Source: Halothiobacillus sp. (GTDB taxonomy: Bacteria > Pseudomonadota > Gammaproteobacteria > Halothiobacillales > Halothiobacillaceae). From it: 64,000 nucleotides of DNA. Shown in pieces: positions 8,694 to 17,892 of the stretch. The translations under genes and the position numbers were made by a program. The DNA is taken from the NCBI GenBank assembly GCA_016278265.1, contig JADQCE010000001.1, forward strand, positions 124,001-188,000. The letters are read 5' to 3'. The notes under the pieces are model-generated. The model was not told the DNA's origin and did not search any database. It saw only the letters and a list, made by a program, of their open reading frames with translations. Numbering within the stretch: the first letter of the stretch is position 1; each line of letters starts with the position of its first letter.

Positions 8694-11165
8694 ATGTCGG
8701 TCGATCCGTTGAACGAGCCTCGCCCAGGGTCCGCCCCGCCCGAGAGCGCGGCCGCGTGCTTTCATTGTGGTCTGCCCGTGCCCACCGGGGCGGACTACCG
8801 CACCCGCGTGCTCGGCGAGCCGCGTGACATGTGCTGCCCCGGTTGCCAGGCGGTCGCCCAGGCGATCGTCGAGGCGGACATGGAAGAGTATTACCGCCAC
8901 CGCACCGAGGCCTCGCCGCGCCCGGACGATGATCTCGAACGCGTGCTCGAGGAGTTGTCGATCTACGATCGCCCCGAGATGCAGAAATCATTCGTCGCCA
9001 ACCGCGAGGGTGACCGGCGCGAGGCCTCACTGATCCTCGAGGGCATCGTCTGCGCCGCCTGTATCTGGCTTTCCGAGCGCCACGTGCGCCAGTTGCCCGG
9101 GGTGGAATCCTTCTCGGTGAACTTCACCACGCACCGCGCCCAGGTGATCTGGGACAACACCCAGGTACAGCTCTCCGAGATCCTGCGGGCGATCGCTGCC
9201 ATCGGCTATCGCGCCTATCCCTACGATCCCGATCGCCAGGACCGCGTTTATCGGCGTGAACGCCACGACATGATGCGTCGCCTGGCGGTCGCCGGGCTGG
9301 TCTACCTGCAGGTAATGATGATCTCGCTGTCGCTGTACTTCGGCGACTTCCTCGATCTGTCCGATGACCTGCGTTACTTCTTCTGGTGGGTCAGCCTGGT
9401 GCTCTCGACGCCGATCGTGCTCTATTCGGGCCAGGCCTTCTTCCGGCCCGCCTGGCGAGATCTGAAGCAGCGACGCGTGAGCATGGACCTGCCCGTGTCG
9501 ATCAGCATCCTGCTGGCGTATTCCGGCAGCGTGTACGCGGTGCTGACCCACAGCGGCGAGGTCTATTTCGACTCGGTCACCATGTTCATCTTCCTTTTGT
9601 TGGCCGGCCGGTTCCTGGAGCAGGGGGCGCGCCACAAGGCCGGCGAGCTGGCCGAGTCGTTGAACAAGCTGGTGCCGCAGGTCGCCAACCGATTCGAGGC
9701 CGACGGCTCGGTGGCGGTGATCCCGGCCTTCGACCTGGTCCCCGGTGACCGCATCCTGGTTCGTCCCGGCGGACCGGTGCCGGCCGACGGGGTGGTGATC
9801 GAAGGCGAGAGTGGCATCAACGCCTCGATGCTCACCGGCGAGAGCCTGCCGGAGTTCAAGCGTGCCGGGGACTACGTCTCCGCCGGTACCGTCAATACCG
9901 AAAGCCCGCTGGTGGTCGAGGTGGACAAGGTCGGTCAGGACACCATGGTCTCGTCGATCGTCCGCCTGATCGACCGGGCGCAGTCACAGAAGCCACGGAT
10001 TGCCGAGACGGCCGACCGCTTTGCACGCAAGTTCGTCATCGCGCTGCTTGTCACCACCGCGCTGGTTACGGCGGCCTGGCTGGTGATCGATCCGTCTCGC
10101 GCGTTCTGGATTGCCGTGGCGATCCTGGCCATCACCTGTCCGTGCTCGCTGTCACTGGCCACGCCAGCGGCGATCGCCGTGGCGGTGGGGCGGCTCACCC
10201 GTTCGGGGCTACTGGTCACCCGCGGCCGGGCACTGGAAGGATTGGCGCGGGTGACCCACGTGGTGTTCGACAAGACCGGCACGCTGACCACCGGTGAGCT
10301 GACGGTGCGCGACGTGGAATCATTGGCCGATGTCGAGTCCGGGCGCCTGGCGGGTATCGTCGCGGCCCTCGAGCAGTATGCGGATCACCCGGTTGGGCGG
10401 GCGTTGTCTACCTGGGGCAATGAGCACACGGCCGAAAAGGCACACGCGGTCACGCAGATGGAGAGTGCCAGCGGCCGCGGCGTGACCGGCTGGATCGATG
10501 GTGAGCGCTTTGCCGTCGGTAATATCCGCCTGATGGAGGATTTGGCGGTGACCCTGCCCGAGGCACACGCTGCCGTCGACGAACTGGTGGTCTGGGTGGC
10601 GCGCGGCTCCGAGGTGATAGCCCGCGCGGTGCTGACCGACCAGTTGCGCGACGACGCCCACGAGGTGGTCGAACGCCTAAAGCAACAGGGGGTGTCGGTC
10701 TGGCTGCTTTCCGGTGATCACCCGGACCGGGCGACCATGATCGGCAAGCACCTGGGCGTGGATCATGCCGAGGGAGGGTTGCTTCCGGAAGACAAGATGG
10801 AGCGCGTCGCCGCGCTGCAGGCCGATGGCGGGCGGGTGCTGATGGTTGGCGACGGGGTCAACGACGCCCCGGTGCTCGCCTGCGCGGATGTTTCCATGGC
10901 GATGGGGGGCGGGACCGCGGTCGCCAAGCACAGCGCGGACATGGTGTTGCTCAATGACCGGGTGGCCGAAACGGCCTTTGCGGTGGGCTATGCCCGGCGG
11001 ACCATGGGCGTGATCCACCAGAACTTGACCTGGTCGGTCTGGTACAACGCGATTGCGATTCCGATCGCCGCGCTGGGCTTCGTTCAGCCCTGGCTCGCGG
11101 CAATCGGCATGTCGGTCAGTTCGATTGCCGTGATCGGCAACGCCCTGCGCCTGCGCCGCGGATAG
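8694..11165 (+). CDS. ccoI: Copper-transporting P1B-type ATPase CcoI (FixI)
   Basis: Copper-exporting ATPase that supplies copper for the cbb3 active site. 823 residues. N-terminal cysteine pairs (CFHCG at 22-26, CCPGCQ near 56) precede a degenerate metal-binding domain with GIVCAACIWL near 118. The transport helix has CPCSLSLATP (about 481), the phosphorylation site is DKTGTLTTGE (about 525), and GDGVNDAPVL is the hinge motif. The extra N-terminal cysteine cluster marks the FixI/CcoI branch rather than CopA. No ccoS follows: the gene ends 32 bases before a convergent gene. Confidence 0.95.
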   Translation: MSVDPLNEPRPGSAPPESAAACFHCGLPVPTGADYRTRVLGEPRDMCCPGCQAVAQAIVEADMEEYYRHRTEASPRPDDDLERVLEELSIYDRPEMQKSFVANREGDRREASLILEGIVCAACIWLSERHVRQLPGVESFSVNFTTHRAQVIWDNTQVQLSEILRAIAAIGYRAYPYDPDRQDRVYRRERHDMMRRLAVAGLVYLQVMMISLSLYFGDFLDLSDDLRYFFWWVSLVLSTPIVLYSGQAFFRPAWRDLKQRRVSMDLPVSISILLAYSGSVYAVLTHSGEVYFDSVTMFIFLLLAGRFLEQGARHKAGELAESLNKLVPQVANRFEADGSVAVIPAFDLVPGDRILVRPGGPVPADGVVIEGESGINASMLTGESLPEFKRAGDYVSAGTVNTESPLVVEVDKVGQDTMVSSIVRLIDRAQSQKPRIAETADRFARKFVIALLVTTALVTAAWLVIDPSRAFWIAVAILAITCPCSLSLATPAAIAVAVGRLTRSGLLVTRGRALEGLARVTHVVFDKTGTLTTGELTVRDVESLADVESGRLAGIVAALEQYADHPVGRALSTWGNEHTAEKAHAVTQMESASGRGVTGWIDGERFAVGNIRLMEDLAVTLPEAHAAVDELVVWVARGSEVIARAVLTDQLRDDAHEVVERLKQQGVSVWLLSGDHPDRATMIGKHLGVDHAEGGLLPEDKMERVAALQADGGRVLMVGDGVNDAPVLACADVSMAMGGGTAVAKHSADMVLLNDRVAETAFAVGYARRTMGVIHQNLTWSVWYNAIAIPIAALGFVQPWLAAIGMSVSSIAVIGNALRLRRG

Positions 11166-11197
11166 GGTTGCAACTGGTCGCTTGAGTGGGCGGTGTC

Positions 11198-11686
11198 TTA
11201 ACCGCTCATGCTGTGGATGTACTGGTTAAGCTGGGCGACGTCGGTGCTGGTGCGCCGATAGAGGTGATCGAGACTGACGATCGCGTACTCGAGTAGTAGC
11301 ACGGTGAAGACCGGGTGCTCGAGGCGCAGGCGATTGTATTTCTCCCGCGGCAGGCGGAGCAGTCTCACCGAGGAGCGGGCCCGCATGCGGACGTTGCGCG
11401 GCTGGCGATCGAAGAAACTCATCTCGCCGAGCATCTCGCCGGCGTGGATCTGGCCGACCGGCGTCTCGTTGGTGGTCGGGCCGACGATCAGTTCGGCCGT
11501 GCCGTCGAGCAGGAAGTAGATGGACTCGCCCACTTCCCCGATGTCGGCGATGATCCGGCCGCGCTCGATGATCTCGAAATCACAGAAGTCGAGAAACGCG
11601 CTGACCTCGGCGTGGGTCAGAATCTGCGTGTCGACGTGGCGGGCGAGAAAGTCGACCAGGGCGTCGCGGTCGTTGTCGGTCATCAT
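11198..11686 (-). CDS. Stand-alone cyclic-nucleotide-binding-domain protein, no DNA-binding domain
   Basis: 162 residues forming one CNMP-binding beta-roll: [18 protein letters not shown], then [24 protein letters not shown], the phosphate-binding cassette, then a helical C-terminus. There is no helix-turn-helix, so it is not a CRP/FNR activator by itself; it may act by partner binding. The cassette resembles cAMP-binding forms, but the ligand is unknown. ATG 11683-11686 (two tandem ATGs; the upstream is used) follows GGGAG. The frame stays open upstream to 11872, but that extension is low-complexity and unlike the family. Convergent with ccoI, divergent from glyA. Confidence 0.75.
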   Translation of the reverse strand: MMTDNDRDALVDFLARHVDTQILTHAEVSAFLDFCDFEIIERGRIIADIGEVGESIYFLLDGTAELIVGPTTNETPVGQIHAGEMLGEMSFFDRQPRNVRMRARSSVRLLRLPREKYNRLRLEHPVFTVLLLEYAIVSLDHLYRRTSTDVAQLNQYIHSMSG

Positions 11687-11854
11687 CGCGTCAGTGCTCC
11701 CATGCCGTTTGCGGGAAAGTAAAAGTAGATGGCTCCATTGTCGCGAGCCGGCGCGGTTTTGTCGATCCTCTATCAGCAGAGGGTGGTCATGACGCGGATT
11801 CATGCCGTTGTTGCATACCGCTCCCCGGCGCCGGGCAGGCGGCCGGTCCCAACA

Positions 11855-11863
11855 TGCTAGAAT
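11855..11863 (+). promoter_or_regulatory. Extended -10 promoter element for glyA
   Basis: TGCTAGAAT: an extended -10 with TG one base before TAGAAT. No good -35 is seen 17 bases upstream, as is usual for extended -10 promoters. It would give a leader of about 135 bases. Confidence 0.45.
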
Positions 11864-11897
11864 TTGCCGCATTGTTCGGTCGTCCCAAAAAGCTCTC

Positions 11898-11971
11898 CGG
11901 GGAAGCTCCCCGTGATCGCTCCGGGGGCGGCCGCTCGTGTTTCGCGGCCTCGTCGGATCGAGGTTGCCCCG
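11898..11971 (+). other. Structured leader of glyA
   Basis: Successive hairpins: CGGGG / CCCCG (11898-11912), then an outer stem CGGGGC / GCCCCG (11923-11928 with 11966-11971) enclosing GGCCGC / GCGGCC and, alternatively, CCTCG / CGAGG. It resembles a three-way junction about 30 bases before the glyA start. I cannot assign it to a known riboswitch class. Confidence 0.35.
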
Positions 11972-12003
11972 AATTTGCTTTCACCTTTGTCAGGAGCCGA
12001 CTC

Positions 12004-13266
12004 ATGTTTGCCAAGTCCATGACCATCGCGGGCTACGACCCGGAACTTGCCGATGCGATCAACGCCGAGGAGCGCCGCCAGGAAGATCACGTCGAGCTGA
12101 TCGCCTCGGAGAACTACGCCAGCCCGCGCGTCATGGAGGCCCAGGGCTCCGTGCTGACCAACAAGTACGCCGAAGGCTACCCGGGCAAGCGCTATTACGG
12201 TGGCTGCGAGTACGTCGACATCGCCGAGCAGCTGGCCATCGACCGGGCCAAGCAGCTCTTCGGCGCCGACTACGCCAACGTCCAGCCACACTCGGGCTCA
12301 CAGGCCAACGCGGCGGTGTTCCAGGCGCTGGTCGAGCCGGGTGACACGGTACTCGGCATGAGCCTCGACGCCGGCGGTCACCTCACCCACGGCGCCAAGC
12401 CCAACTTCTCGGGGCGGATCTACCACGCGGTGCAGTACGGTATCGACGCCGAGGGCTACGTCGATTACGACGAGGTCGAGCGCTTGGCCAAAGAGCATAA
12501 GCCGAAAATGATCATCGCCGGCTTCTCCGCTTACTCGCGCGTGATGGACTGGGCGCGCTTCCGCGAGATTGCCGATTCGGTGGGCGCCTACCTGATGGTC
12601 GACATGGCCCACGTCTCCGGCCTGGTGGCCGCCGGCCTCTACCCGAACCCGGTGCCGCACGCCCACGTGGTGACCTCGACCACCCACAAGACCCTGCGTG
12701 GCCCGCGCGGCGGCATTATCGTGGCGAAGGCCGACCCGGATCTCGAGAAGAAATTCCAGTCGCGCATCTTCCCGGGCACGCAGGGCGGCCCGATGATGCA
12801 CGCGATCGCCGCCAAGGCCGTCGCCTTCAAGGAGGCCCTGGAGCCGGACTTCAAGGCTTACCAGCAGCAGGTGATCGACAACGCGCGGACCATGGCCAAG
12901 GTCTTCGTCGACCGCGGCATCGATGTGGTCTCGGGCGGCACCGACAACCACCTGTTCCTGGTCAGCTTCGTCAACCGCGGCCTGACCGGCAAGGCGGTCG
13001 ACGAGGCGCTGGGTCGTGCCCACATCACGGTCAACAAGAACGCCGTGCCCAACGACCCGCAGTCGCCGTTCGTCACCTCGGGCATCCGGGTAGGTACCGC
13101 GGCGATCACCACCCGTGGTTTTGGTACGGAGGAGAGTCGCGATCTGGCCGGCTGGATGTGCGATGTCATCGACGACATCGAGAACGAGTCGGTGATCGAG
13201 TCGGTGCGCGAGAAGGTCACCACCCTGTGCCGCCGCTTGCCGGTCTACGAGGCCAACCGGGCCTGA
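12004..13266 (+). CDS. glyA: Serine hydroxymethyltransferase GlyA
   Basis: PLP enzyme that interconverts serine and glycine while charging tetrahydrofolate with a one-carbon unit. 420 residues, normal length. Visible hallmarks: [27 protein letters not shown], the [15 protein letters not shown] region and the PLP lysine in [12 protein letters not shown] (about 230). ATG 12004 is preferred over the longer open frame from 11854 because AGGAG lies seven bases upstream and the encoded [15 protein letters not shown] is the normal SHMT start. It heads a long co-directional set with nrdR and the riboflavin genes. Confidence 0.98.
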   Translation: MFAKSMTIAGYDPELADAINAEERRQEDHVELIASENYASPRVMEAQGSVLTNKYAEGYPGKRYYGGCEYVDIAEQLAIDRAKQLFGADYANVQPHSGSQANAAVFQALVEPGDTVLGMSLDAGGHLTHGAKPNFSGRIYHAVQYGIDAEGYVDYDEVERLAKEHKPKMIIAGFSAYSRVMDWARFREIADSVGAYLMVDMAHVSGLVAAGLYPNPVPHAHVVTSTTHKTLRGPRGGIIVAKADPDLEKKFQSRIFPGTQGGPMMHAIAAKAVAFKEALEPDFKAYQQQVIDNARTMAKVFVDRGIDVVSGGTDNHLFLVSFVNRGLTGKAVDEALGRAHITVNKNAVPNDPQSPFVTSGIRVGTAAITTRGFGTEESRDLAGWMCDVIDDIENESVIESVREKVTTLCRRLPVYEANRA

Positions 13267-13288
13267 TCGGGCCGGGTCGGGGCACGAT

Positions 13289-13789
13289 ATGCGCTGCGCG
13301 ATCTGTGGCAACGACGACACCCGCGTGATCGACTCCCGAGCGATCGACGCGGGCGAGGGCATTCGCCGTCGGCGCGAATGCGCCGCCTGCGGGCAGCGCT
13401 TCACCACCTACGAGCGGGCCGATCGGCAGATGCCGCGGGTGGTGAAGTCCAACGGTGCACGGCAGAATTTCGATGATCGCAAGCTGCGCGACGGCATGAT
13501 GCGCGCGCTGGAAAAACGGCCCGTGCCGACCCGTCGGATCGAGGAGGCGATCGAGCAGATCGAGCGCCAACTGCGTAGTCGCGGCGAACGTGAAATCGCC
13601 GCCCGGGAGATTGGCGACATGGTCATGGCGCAACTGCGCCGTCTCGACCATGTTGCCTACATCCGCTTTGCCTCGGTGTACCTGAGCTTCGACAGTGTCG
13701 AGGCCTTCCGTGACGCGATTGAGTCGCTCGCCAATGACGTCATCAGCGACCCGGATCACCAATTGCCCCTGATCGGCGATGCCAACTAA
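13289..13789 (+). CDS. nrdR: Transcriptional repressor NrdR
   Basis: Nucleotide-sensing repressor of ribonucleotide reductase genes. 166 residues: an N-terminal zinc ribbon with cysteines at 3, 6, 31 and 34, then an ATP-cone domain from about residue 46 starting PRVVKSNGARQNFDDRKL. It binds NrdR boxes when loaded with dATP/ATP. It lies between glyA and ribD, a common gammaproteobacterial order, and its end overlaps the ribD start by 11 bases. Confidence 0.97.
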   Translation: MRCAICGNDDTRVIDSRAIDAGEGIRRRRECAACGQRFTTYERADRQMPRVVKSNGARQNFDDRKLRDGMMRALEKRPVPTRRIEEAIEQIERQLRSRGEREIAAREIGDMVMAQLRRLDHVAYIRFASVYLSFDSVEAFRDAIESLANDVISDPDHQLPLIGDAN

Positions 13790-14921
13790 AGCCCCCGATC
13801 CGCGCGCGTCCCACGAGGATCGGCAGTGGATGAACCACGCGCTGGCGCTGGCCGAGCGTGGCCTGACCACCACCTCGCCCAATCCGCGCGTCGGCTGCGT
13901 GCTGGTCCGCGATGGGGCGATCGTCGGCGAGGGCTTCCACGCCCGCGCCGGCGGGCCGCACGCCGAGGTGCATGCCCTGCGGCAGGCCGGTGATCGGGCT
14001 CGTGGCGCGACGGCCTACGTCACGCTCGAGCCCTGCAGTCATGTCGGCCGGACGCCGGCCTGTGCGCCGCAGCTGGTCGAGGCCGGCGTGGCCCGTGTGG
14101 TGACCGCCATGAACGATCCCAATCCGCAGGTGGCCGGTCGTGGACACGCCATTCTGCGCGAGGCGGGGGTCGAGGTGGTCGAGGCGATCGCCCCGGCGGC
14201 GGCCCGGGCGCTCAACCCGGGATTCGTCTCGCGCATGGAGCGCGGGCGGCCCTGGGTGACGGTCAAGGTGGCCCAGTCGCTCGACGGACGCAGTGCGCTG
14301 GCCAGTGGCGAAAGCCAGTGGATCACCGGCGAGTCGGCACGGCGCGATGTGCAGTGCCTGCGCGCGCGCCAGTGCGCAGTGCTGAGCGGCATCGACACCG
14401 TGCTGACCGATAGTGCGCGCCTGAACGTGCGCCTATCGGCCGAAGAGCTGGGTATCGAGGGCGAGGTGCGTCAGCCGGTACGCGTGGTGCTCGACTCTGG
14501 CCTGCGACTACCGCCCTTTGCCGCGATCTTCGATTCAGCGGGGCCGGTGTGGATATACACGCGTGATGTAGACGATGGCGTGCACCACGACGCCCTGGTC
14601 AAGCGTGCGGCGACCCTGAGCGAGGCTCCGGCCGCGCCGCGGTTGGGCCTCGATCTGGAATTCATCCTGGCCGACCTGGCGCGGCGGGAAATCAACGAGG
14701 TATTGGTCGAGGCGGGCGCCAAGCTGGCCGGGGCGTTCGTCGCCGCCGGACTGTGCGACGAGCTGGTCGTCTACCAGGCGCCGGTGCTGCTGGGGCACCA
14801 CGCCCGCCCGGCGCTGGCGCTGCCCGAGCCGGGCGCGTTGGCCGACGCGATGCGCTGGACACTGGTCGACGAGACGCGCCTGGCCGACGACCTGCGCCTG
14901 ACCCTGCGGCCGGTCCGCTGA
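13779..14921 (+). CDS. ribD: Riboflavin biosynthesis deaminase/reductase RibD
   Basis: Bifunctional enzyme performing the deamination and the reduction of the pyrimidine intermediate in riboflavin synthesis. 380 residues. The N-terminal deaminase domain has the zinc motif HAEVHAL (about residue 61) and PCSHVGRTPAC (about 88-98). The C-terminal reductase domain has the NADPH-binding LDGRSAL, the EINEVLVEAGAKLAGAF stretch and typical spacing. It overlaps nrdR, so translation is probably coupled, and precedes ribE by 34 bases. Confidence 0.96.
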   Translation: MPTKAPDPRASHEDRQWMNHALALAERGLTTTSPNPRVGCVLVRDGAIVGEGFHARAGGPHAEVHALRQAGDRARGATAYVTLEPCSHVGRTPACAPQLVEAGVARVVTAMNDPNPQVAGRGHAILREAGVEVVEAIAPAAARALNPGFVSRMERGRPWVTVKVAQSLDGRSALASGESQWITGESARRDVQCLRARQCAVLSGIDTVLTDSARLNVRLSAEELGIEGEVRQPVRVVLDSGLRLPPFAAIFDSAGPVWIYTRDVDDGVHHDALVKRAATLSEAPAAPRLGLDLEFILADLARREINEVLVEAGAKLAGAFVAAGLCDELVVYQAPVLLGHHARPALALPEPGALADAMRWTLVDETRLADDLRLTLRPVR

Positions 14922-14955
14922 CGTTCGCGACCGACCATTACCTGCGGAGAAACTC

Positions 14956-15597
14956 ATGTTCACCGGCATCATCCAGACCGTCGGCACCCTGGTCGCGCAG
15001 ACCCCCACGGGCGGCGACGCGCGCCTGACCATCGAGGCACCGGGGCTCGACCTGGCGAACACCGCTATTGGCGACAGTATCGCCGTCAATGGTGTCTGCC
15101 TGACGGTCACCGATCTTGAGGGCGACTGCTTTTCGGTCGACTGTTCGGCAGAGACCCTGCGTCTGACCACCGTCGGGCAACTGGCGGCCGGTTCTCGCGT
15201 CAATCTCGAGCCGGCGCTCACCCTGGCCACCCGGCTGGGCGGGCACCTGGTCAGTGGTCACGTCGACGGGCTGGCGATCATTGATGCTCGGCGCAGCGAG
15301 GCGCGGGCCACCGAGTTCTGGTTGCGCGTGCCGCCGGAGCTGGCGCGTTACGTCGCCAAGAAGGGCTCGGTCGCCATCGACGGGGTGAGCCTGACGGTCA
15401 ACGAGGTCAGCGGGGTGCGCTGTCGCCTGACCATCATCCCGCACACGCTGGACGTGACCATCATGGGTGAGTACCGGCCCGGGCAGCAGGTCAATCTGGA
15501 GGTGGATTTGATGGCCCGTTACCTCGAGCGACTGCTGCAGGCCGGCGAGGGCGCCGGCGGTTCCGGTGGGCAGAGCCCCTATCAGGGGCTGAGCTGA
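14956..15597 (+). CDS. ribE: Riboflavin synthase alpha chain RibE
   Basis: Joins two molecules of 6,7-dimethyl-8-ribityllumazine to give riboflavin. 213 residues in two repeated lumazine-binding barrels: MFTGIIQTVGTL with SIAVNGVCLTV in the first, and GHVDGLA with SVAIDGVSLTV in the second. The internal duplication is easy to see. ATG 14956 follows GGAG. It is part of the rib cluster between ribD and ribBX. No FMN riboswitch is visible upstream of it. Confidence 0.97.
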   Translation: MFTGIIQTVGTLVAQTPTGGDARLTIEAPGLDLANTAIGDSIAVNGVCLTVTDLEGDCFSVDCSAETLRLTTVGQLAAGSRVNLEPALTLATRLGGHLVSGHVDGLAIIDARRSEARATEFWLRVPPELARYVAKKGSVAIDGVSLTVNEVSGVRCRLTIIPHTLDVTIMGEYRPGQQVNLEVDLMARYLERLLQAGEGAGGSGGQSPYQGLS

Positions 15598-15688
15598 GTC
15601 GACCGGAGCGGCTTGGTGGCCAGATGGTCTACAGTCGCGCCCGCGATGATACAATTACCGATTGCCTTCGACGGCGTTGAGAGACCCT

Positions 15689-16801
15689 ATGAGCTTTAGT
15701 TCCATTGACGAGATCCTCGACGACCTGCGCGCCGGGCGCATGGTCATCATTGTCGATGACGAGGATCGCGAGAACGAGGGCGATCTGGTCATGCTCGCGG
15801 AGCAGGTGCGCCCCGAAGACATCAACTTCATGGCGCGCTACGGCCGCGGGTTGATCTGTCTGACGCTGTCGCAGCCGCGTTGCGAGCAGTTGGAACTGCC
15901 GCTGATGGTCAGCCGCACCCGTGAGGCCTTTCAGACGGCGTTCACCGTTTCGATCGAGGCCGCGCGCGGCGTGACCACCGGCATCTCGGCCGCCGATCGC
16001 GCCACCACCATTCGCACGGCGGTGGCCCCGGAGGCGAAGCCCTTGGATTTGGTCCAGCCGGGGCACGTCTTCCCGCTGATGGCGCGTCCCGGCGGCGTGC
16101 TGGCACGGGCCGGGCACACCGAGGCGGGCGTGGACTTGGCGCGACTGGCCGAGGCGCGCGAGCCGGCGGCCGTGATCGTCGAGATCCTCAACGAGGACGG
16201 CTCAATGGCGCGCCGCCCGGACCTGGAGCGCTTCGCGGCCGAGCACGGCATCAAGATCGGCTCGATCGAGGACCTGATCCGCTACCGCATGCGCCACGAG
16301 CGCTCGGTCGAGCACCAGTTCGCCACCGAGATCGACACGCGTCACGGCCGGTTCACCTTGCACGCCTACAAGGATTTCACCAGCGGGCAGTTGCAGTTCG
16401 CCGCGGTGCGCGGCACACCGGATGCCGAGACGCCCACGCCAGTGCGGGTGCACGTGCATCACGCGGTCTGCGACCTGTTCGAACCGCAGGATCGCGATTG
16501 CGGCTGGCCGTTCTCCGACGTGCTGGCTCGGCTGGGTGACATGGAAACGGGCGTGGCCGTGGTGCTGCGCTCGACGCCCAACGAGGACGAGATGCTGCGC
16601 CAGCTGCAAGGCTGGGAGCATCCCTCGGCGCCGCCGGCCGGGGGTGAGGTCGAAGAGCTGCGAAACTACGGCGTGGGTGCCCAGATCCTTAAGGATCTCG
16701 GTGTCCGCCAGATGCGCGTGATGAGCGCGCCCAAACGCTTCCATGCCCTGGCCGGCTTCGGTCTGGAAGTGGTTGACTACATTCACGACGAGGCGGAATA
16801 A
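15689..16801 (+). CDS. ribB: RibBX-type protein: DHBP synthase fused to a degenerate GTP cyclohydrolase II domain
   Basis: The N-terminal 200 residues are a normal 3,4-dihydroxy-2-butanone 4-phosphate synthase, with [17 protein letters not shown] and [14 protein letters not shown] carrying the metal and substrate ligands. The C-terminal part has the GTP cyclohydrolase II fold, but the zinc loop reads [13 protein letters not shown], keeping only two of three cysteines, and the usual HRQEGRNIG catalytic segment is missing. This matches the RibBX class described in other proteobacteria, in which the second domain is inactive. The first riboflavin step must be encoded elsewhere. ATG 15689 chosen; the open frame begins at TTG 15662. 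Confidence 0.9.
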   Translation: MSFSSIDEILDDLRAGRMVIIVDDEDRENEGDLVMLAEQVRPEDINFMARYGRGLICLTLSQPRCEQLELPLMVSRTREAFQTAFTVSIEAARGVTTGISAADRATTIRTAVAPEAKPLDLVQPGHVFPLMARPGGVLARAGHTEAGVDLARLAEAREPAAVIVEILNEDGSMARRPDLERFAAEHGIKIGSIEDLIRYRMRHERSVEHQFATEIDTRHGRFTLHAYKDFTSGQLQFAAVRGTPDAETPTPVRVHVHHAVCDLFEPQDRDCGWPFSDVLARLGDMETGVAVVLRSTPNEDEMLRQLQGWEHPSAPPAGGEVEELRNYGVGAQILKDLGVRQMRVMSAPKRFHALAGFGLEVVDYIHDEAE

Positions 16802-16825
16802 CCGCCGCTCACGGGACAGACAGGC

Positions 16826-17308
16826 ATGAATGAAGTTCAGGTGATCGAAGGCGGGCTGACGGCCCGCGCGGGACGTTACGCCATCGTGGCGACGCGCTGG
16901 AATGCACAGGTGGTTGACCGGCTGCGCGATGGCGCGATCGACACCCTGCGTCGGCACGGCATCGACCCGGCCCAGATCACGGTGGTGATGGCACCGGGTT
17001 CCTTCGAGCTGCCGCTAGTCGCCCAGCGTGTCGCGGCAAGCGAGAAATTCGATGCAATCATCTGTCTCGGTGCGGTCATCCGTGGTGCGACCCCGCATTT
17101 CGACTACGTCGCGGGCGAAGCGGCCAAGGGCATCGCCAGCGTGGCGACCGACTTCGACATGCCGGTGATTTTCGGCGTGCTGACGACCGACACGGTCGAT
17201 CAGGCAATGGAGCGCGCCGGCAGCAAGGCCGGCAACAAGGGCGCGGAAGCCGCTGCCACCGCCATCGAGATGGTCAACCTTCTCGATCAGATCGACCAGA
17301 TTGCCTAA
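16826..17308 (+). CDS. ribH: 6,7-dimethyl-8-ribityllumazine synthase RibH
   Basis: Condenses the RibB product with the RibD product to give lumazine, the riboflavin synthase substrate. 160 residues with the family signatures [23 protein letters not shown]-type [26 protein letters not shown] and [17 protein letters not shown]. Members form icosahedral or pentameric shells. It follows ribBX by 24 bases and precedes nusB by 6, consistent with one transcript. Confidence 0.98.
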   Translation: MNEVQVIEGGLTARAGRYAIVATRWNAQVVDRLRDGAIDTLRRHGIDPAQITVVMAPGSFELPLVAQRVAASEKFDAIICLGAVIRGATPHFDYVAGEAAKGIASVATDFDMPVIFGVLTTDTVDQAMERAGSKAGNKGAEAAATAIEMVNLLDQIDQIA

Positions 17309-17314
17309 GCGCCC

Positions 17315-17848
17315 ATGATCAAGCAGTTTCCCCAAGATGAGCCTACCGGTGGCGAGCTCCCAGAGGGCCCGCGCGGTACCGAGGAAAGTCTCCCGGGCCG
17401 TGGCGGCAAGTCCTCGCCGGCGCGTAAACAACGGCGCTGGGCGCGTGAACGGGCCGTGCAGGGGCTCTACCAGCAGTTGTTGAACCCGCTTGCGGTCGAC
17501 CAGCTCGAGGCGCAGTTCATGGAGGATTCCTTCATGCTGCGTATCGACCTCGACCTGTTTCGTCGCATCCTGCGTGGTGTCGAGCAGCATGCCGCCGAAC
17601 TCGATGCGGCCATCGAGCCCCACCTGGATCGACCGGTTCATGAGCTCGATCCGATCGAGCACGCGATCCTGCGCCTGGGTGCCTTCGAGCTGACGCACAT
17701 GCTCGAGACCCCGCGCGCGATCGTGATCAACGAGGCAGTCGAGCTTGCCAAGCGCTTTGGCGCGACGGACGGGCATCGCTATGTCAATGGCGTGCTCGAC
17801 CGGCTGGCCGATCACACCCGCCCCACCGAACCCCGTCGCCGGGACTGA
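17315..17848 (+). CDS. nusB: Transcription antitermination factor NusB
   Basis: Binds boxA RNA with ribosomal protein S10 to promote antitermination in rRNA operons. 177 residues. The globular helical domain starts near residue 38 (KQRRWARERAVQGLYQQLL) and includes LRLGAFELTHMLETPRAIVINEAVELAKRFG, the signature helix pair. The first 37 residues are a hydrophilic extension without counterpart in the usual 140-residue NusB. The position after ribH is conserved in many proteobacteria. Confidence 0.95.
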   Translation: MIKQFPQDEPTGGELPEGPRGTEESLPGRGGKSSPARKQRRWARERAVQGLYQQLLNPLAVDQLEAQFMEDSFMLRIDLDLFRRILRGVEQHAAELDAAIEPHLDRPVHELDPIEHAILRLGAFELTHMLETPRAIVINEAVELAKRFGATDGHRYVNGVLDRLADHTRPTEPRRRD

Positions 17849-17892
17849 GGGTCTCCGGCCCCGCCGGGTTGCCCGGGAGGACACTGGTCGAC

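Noticed and set aside
15598-15688. FMN riboswitch upstream of ribBX or ribE
   Set aside because: The gaps are too short (about 90 and 35 bases) and no conserved RFN helices could be found.
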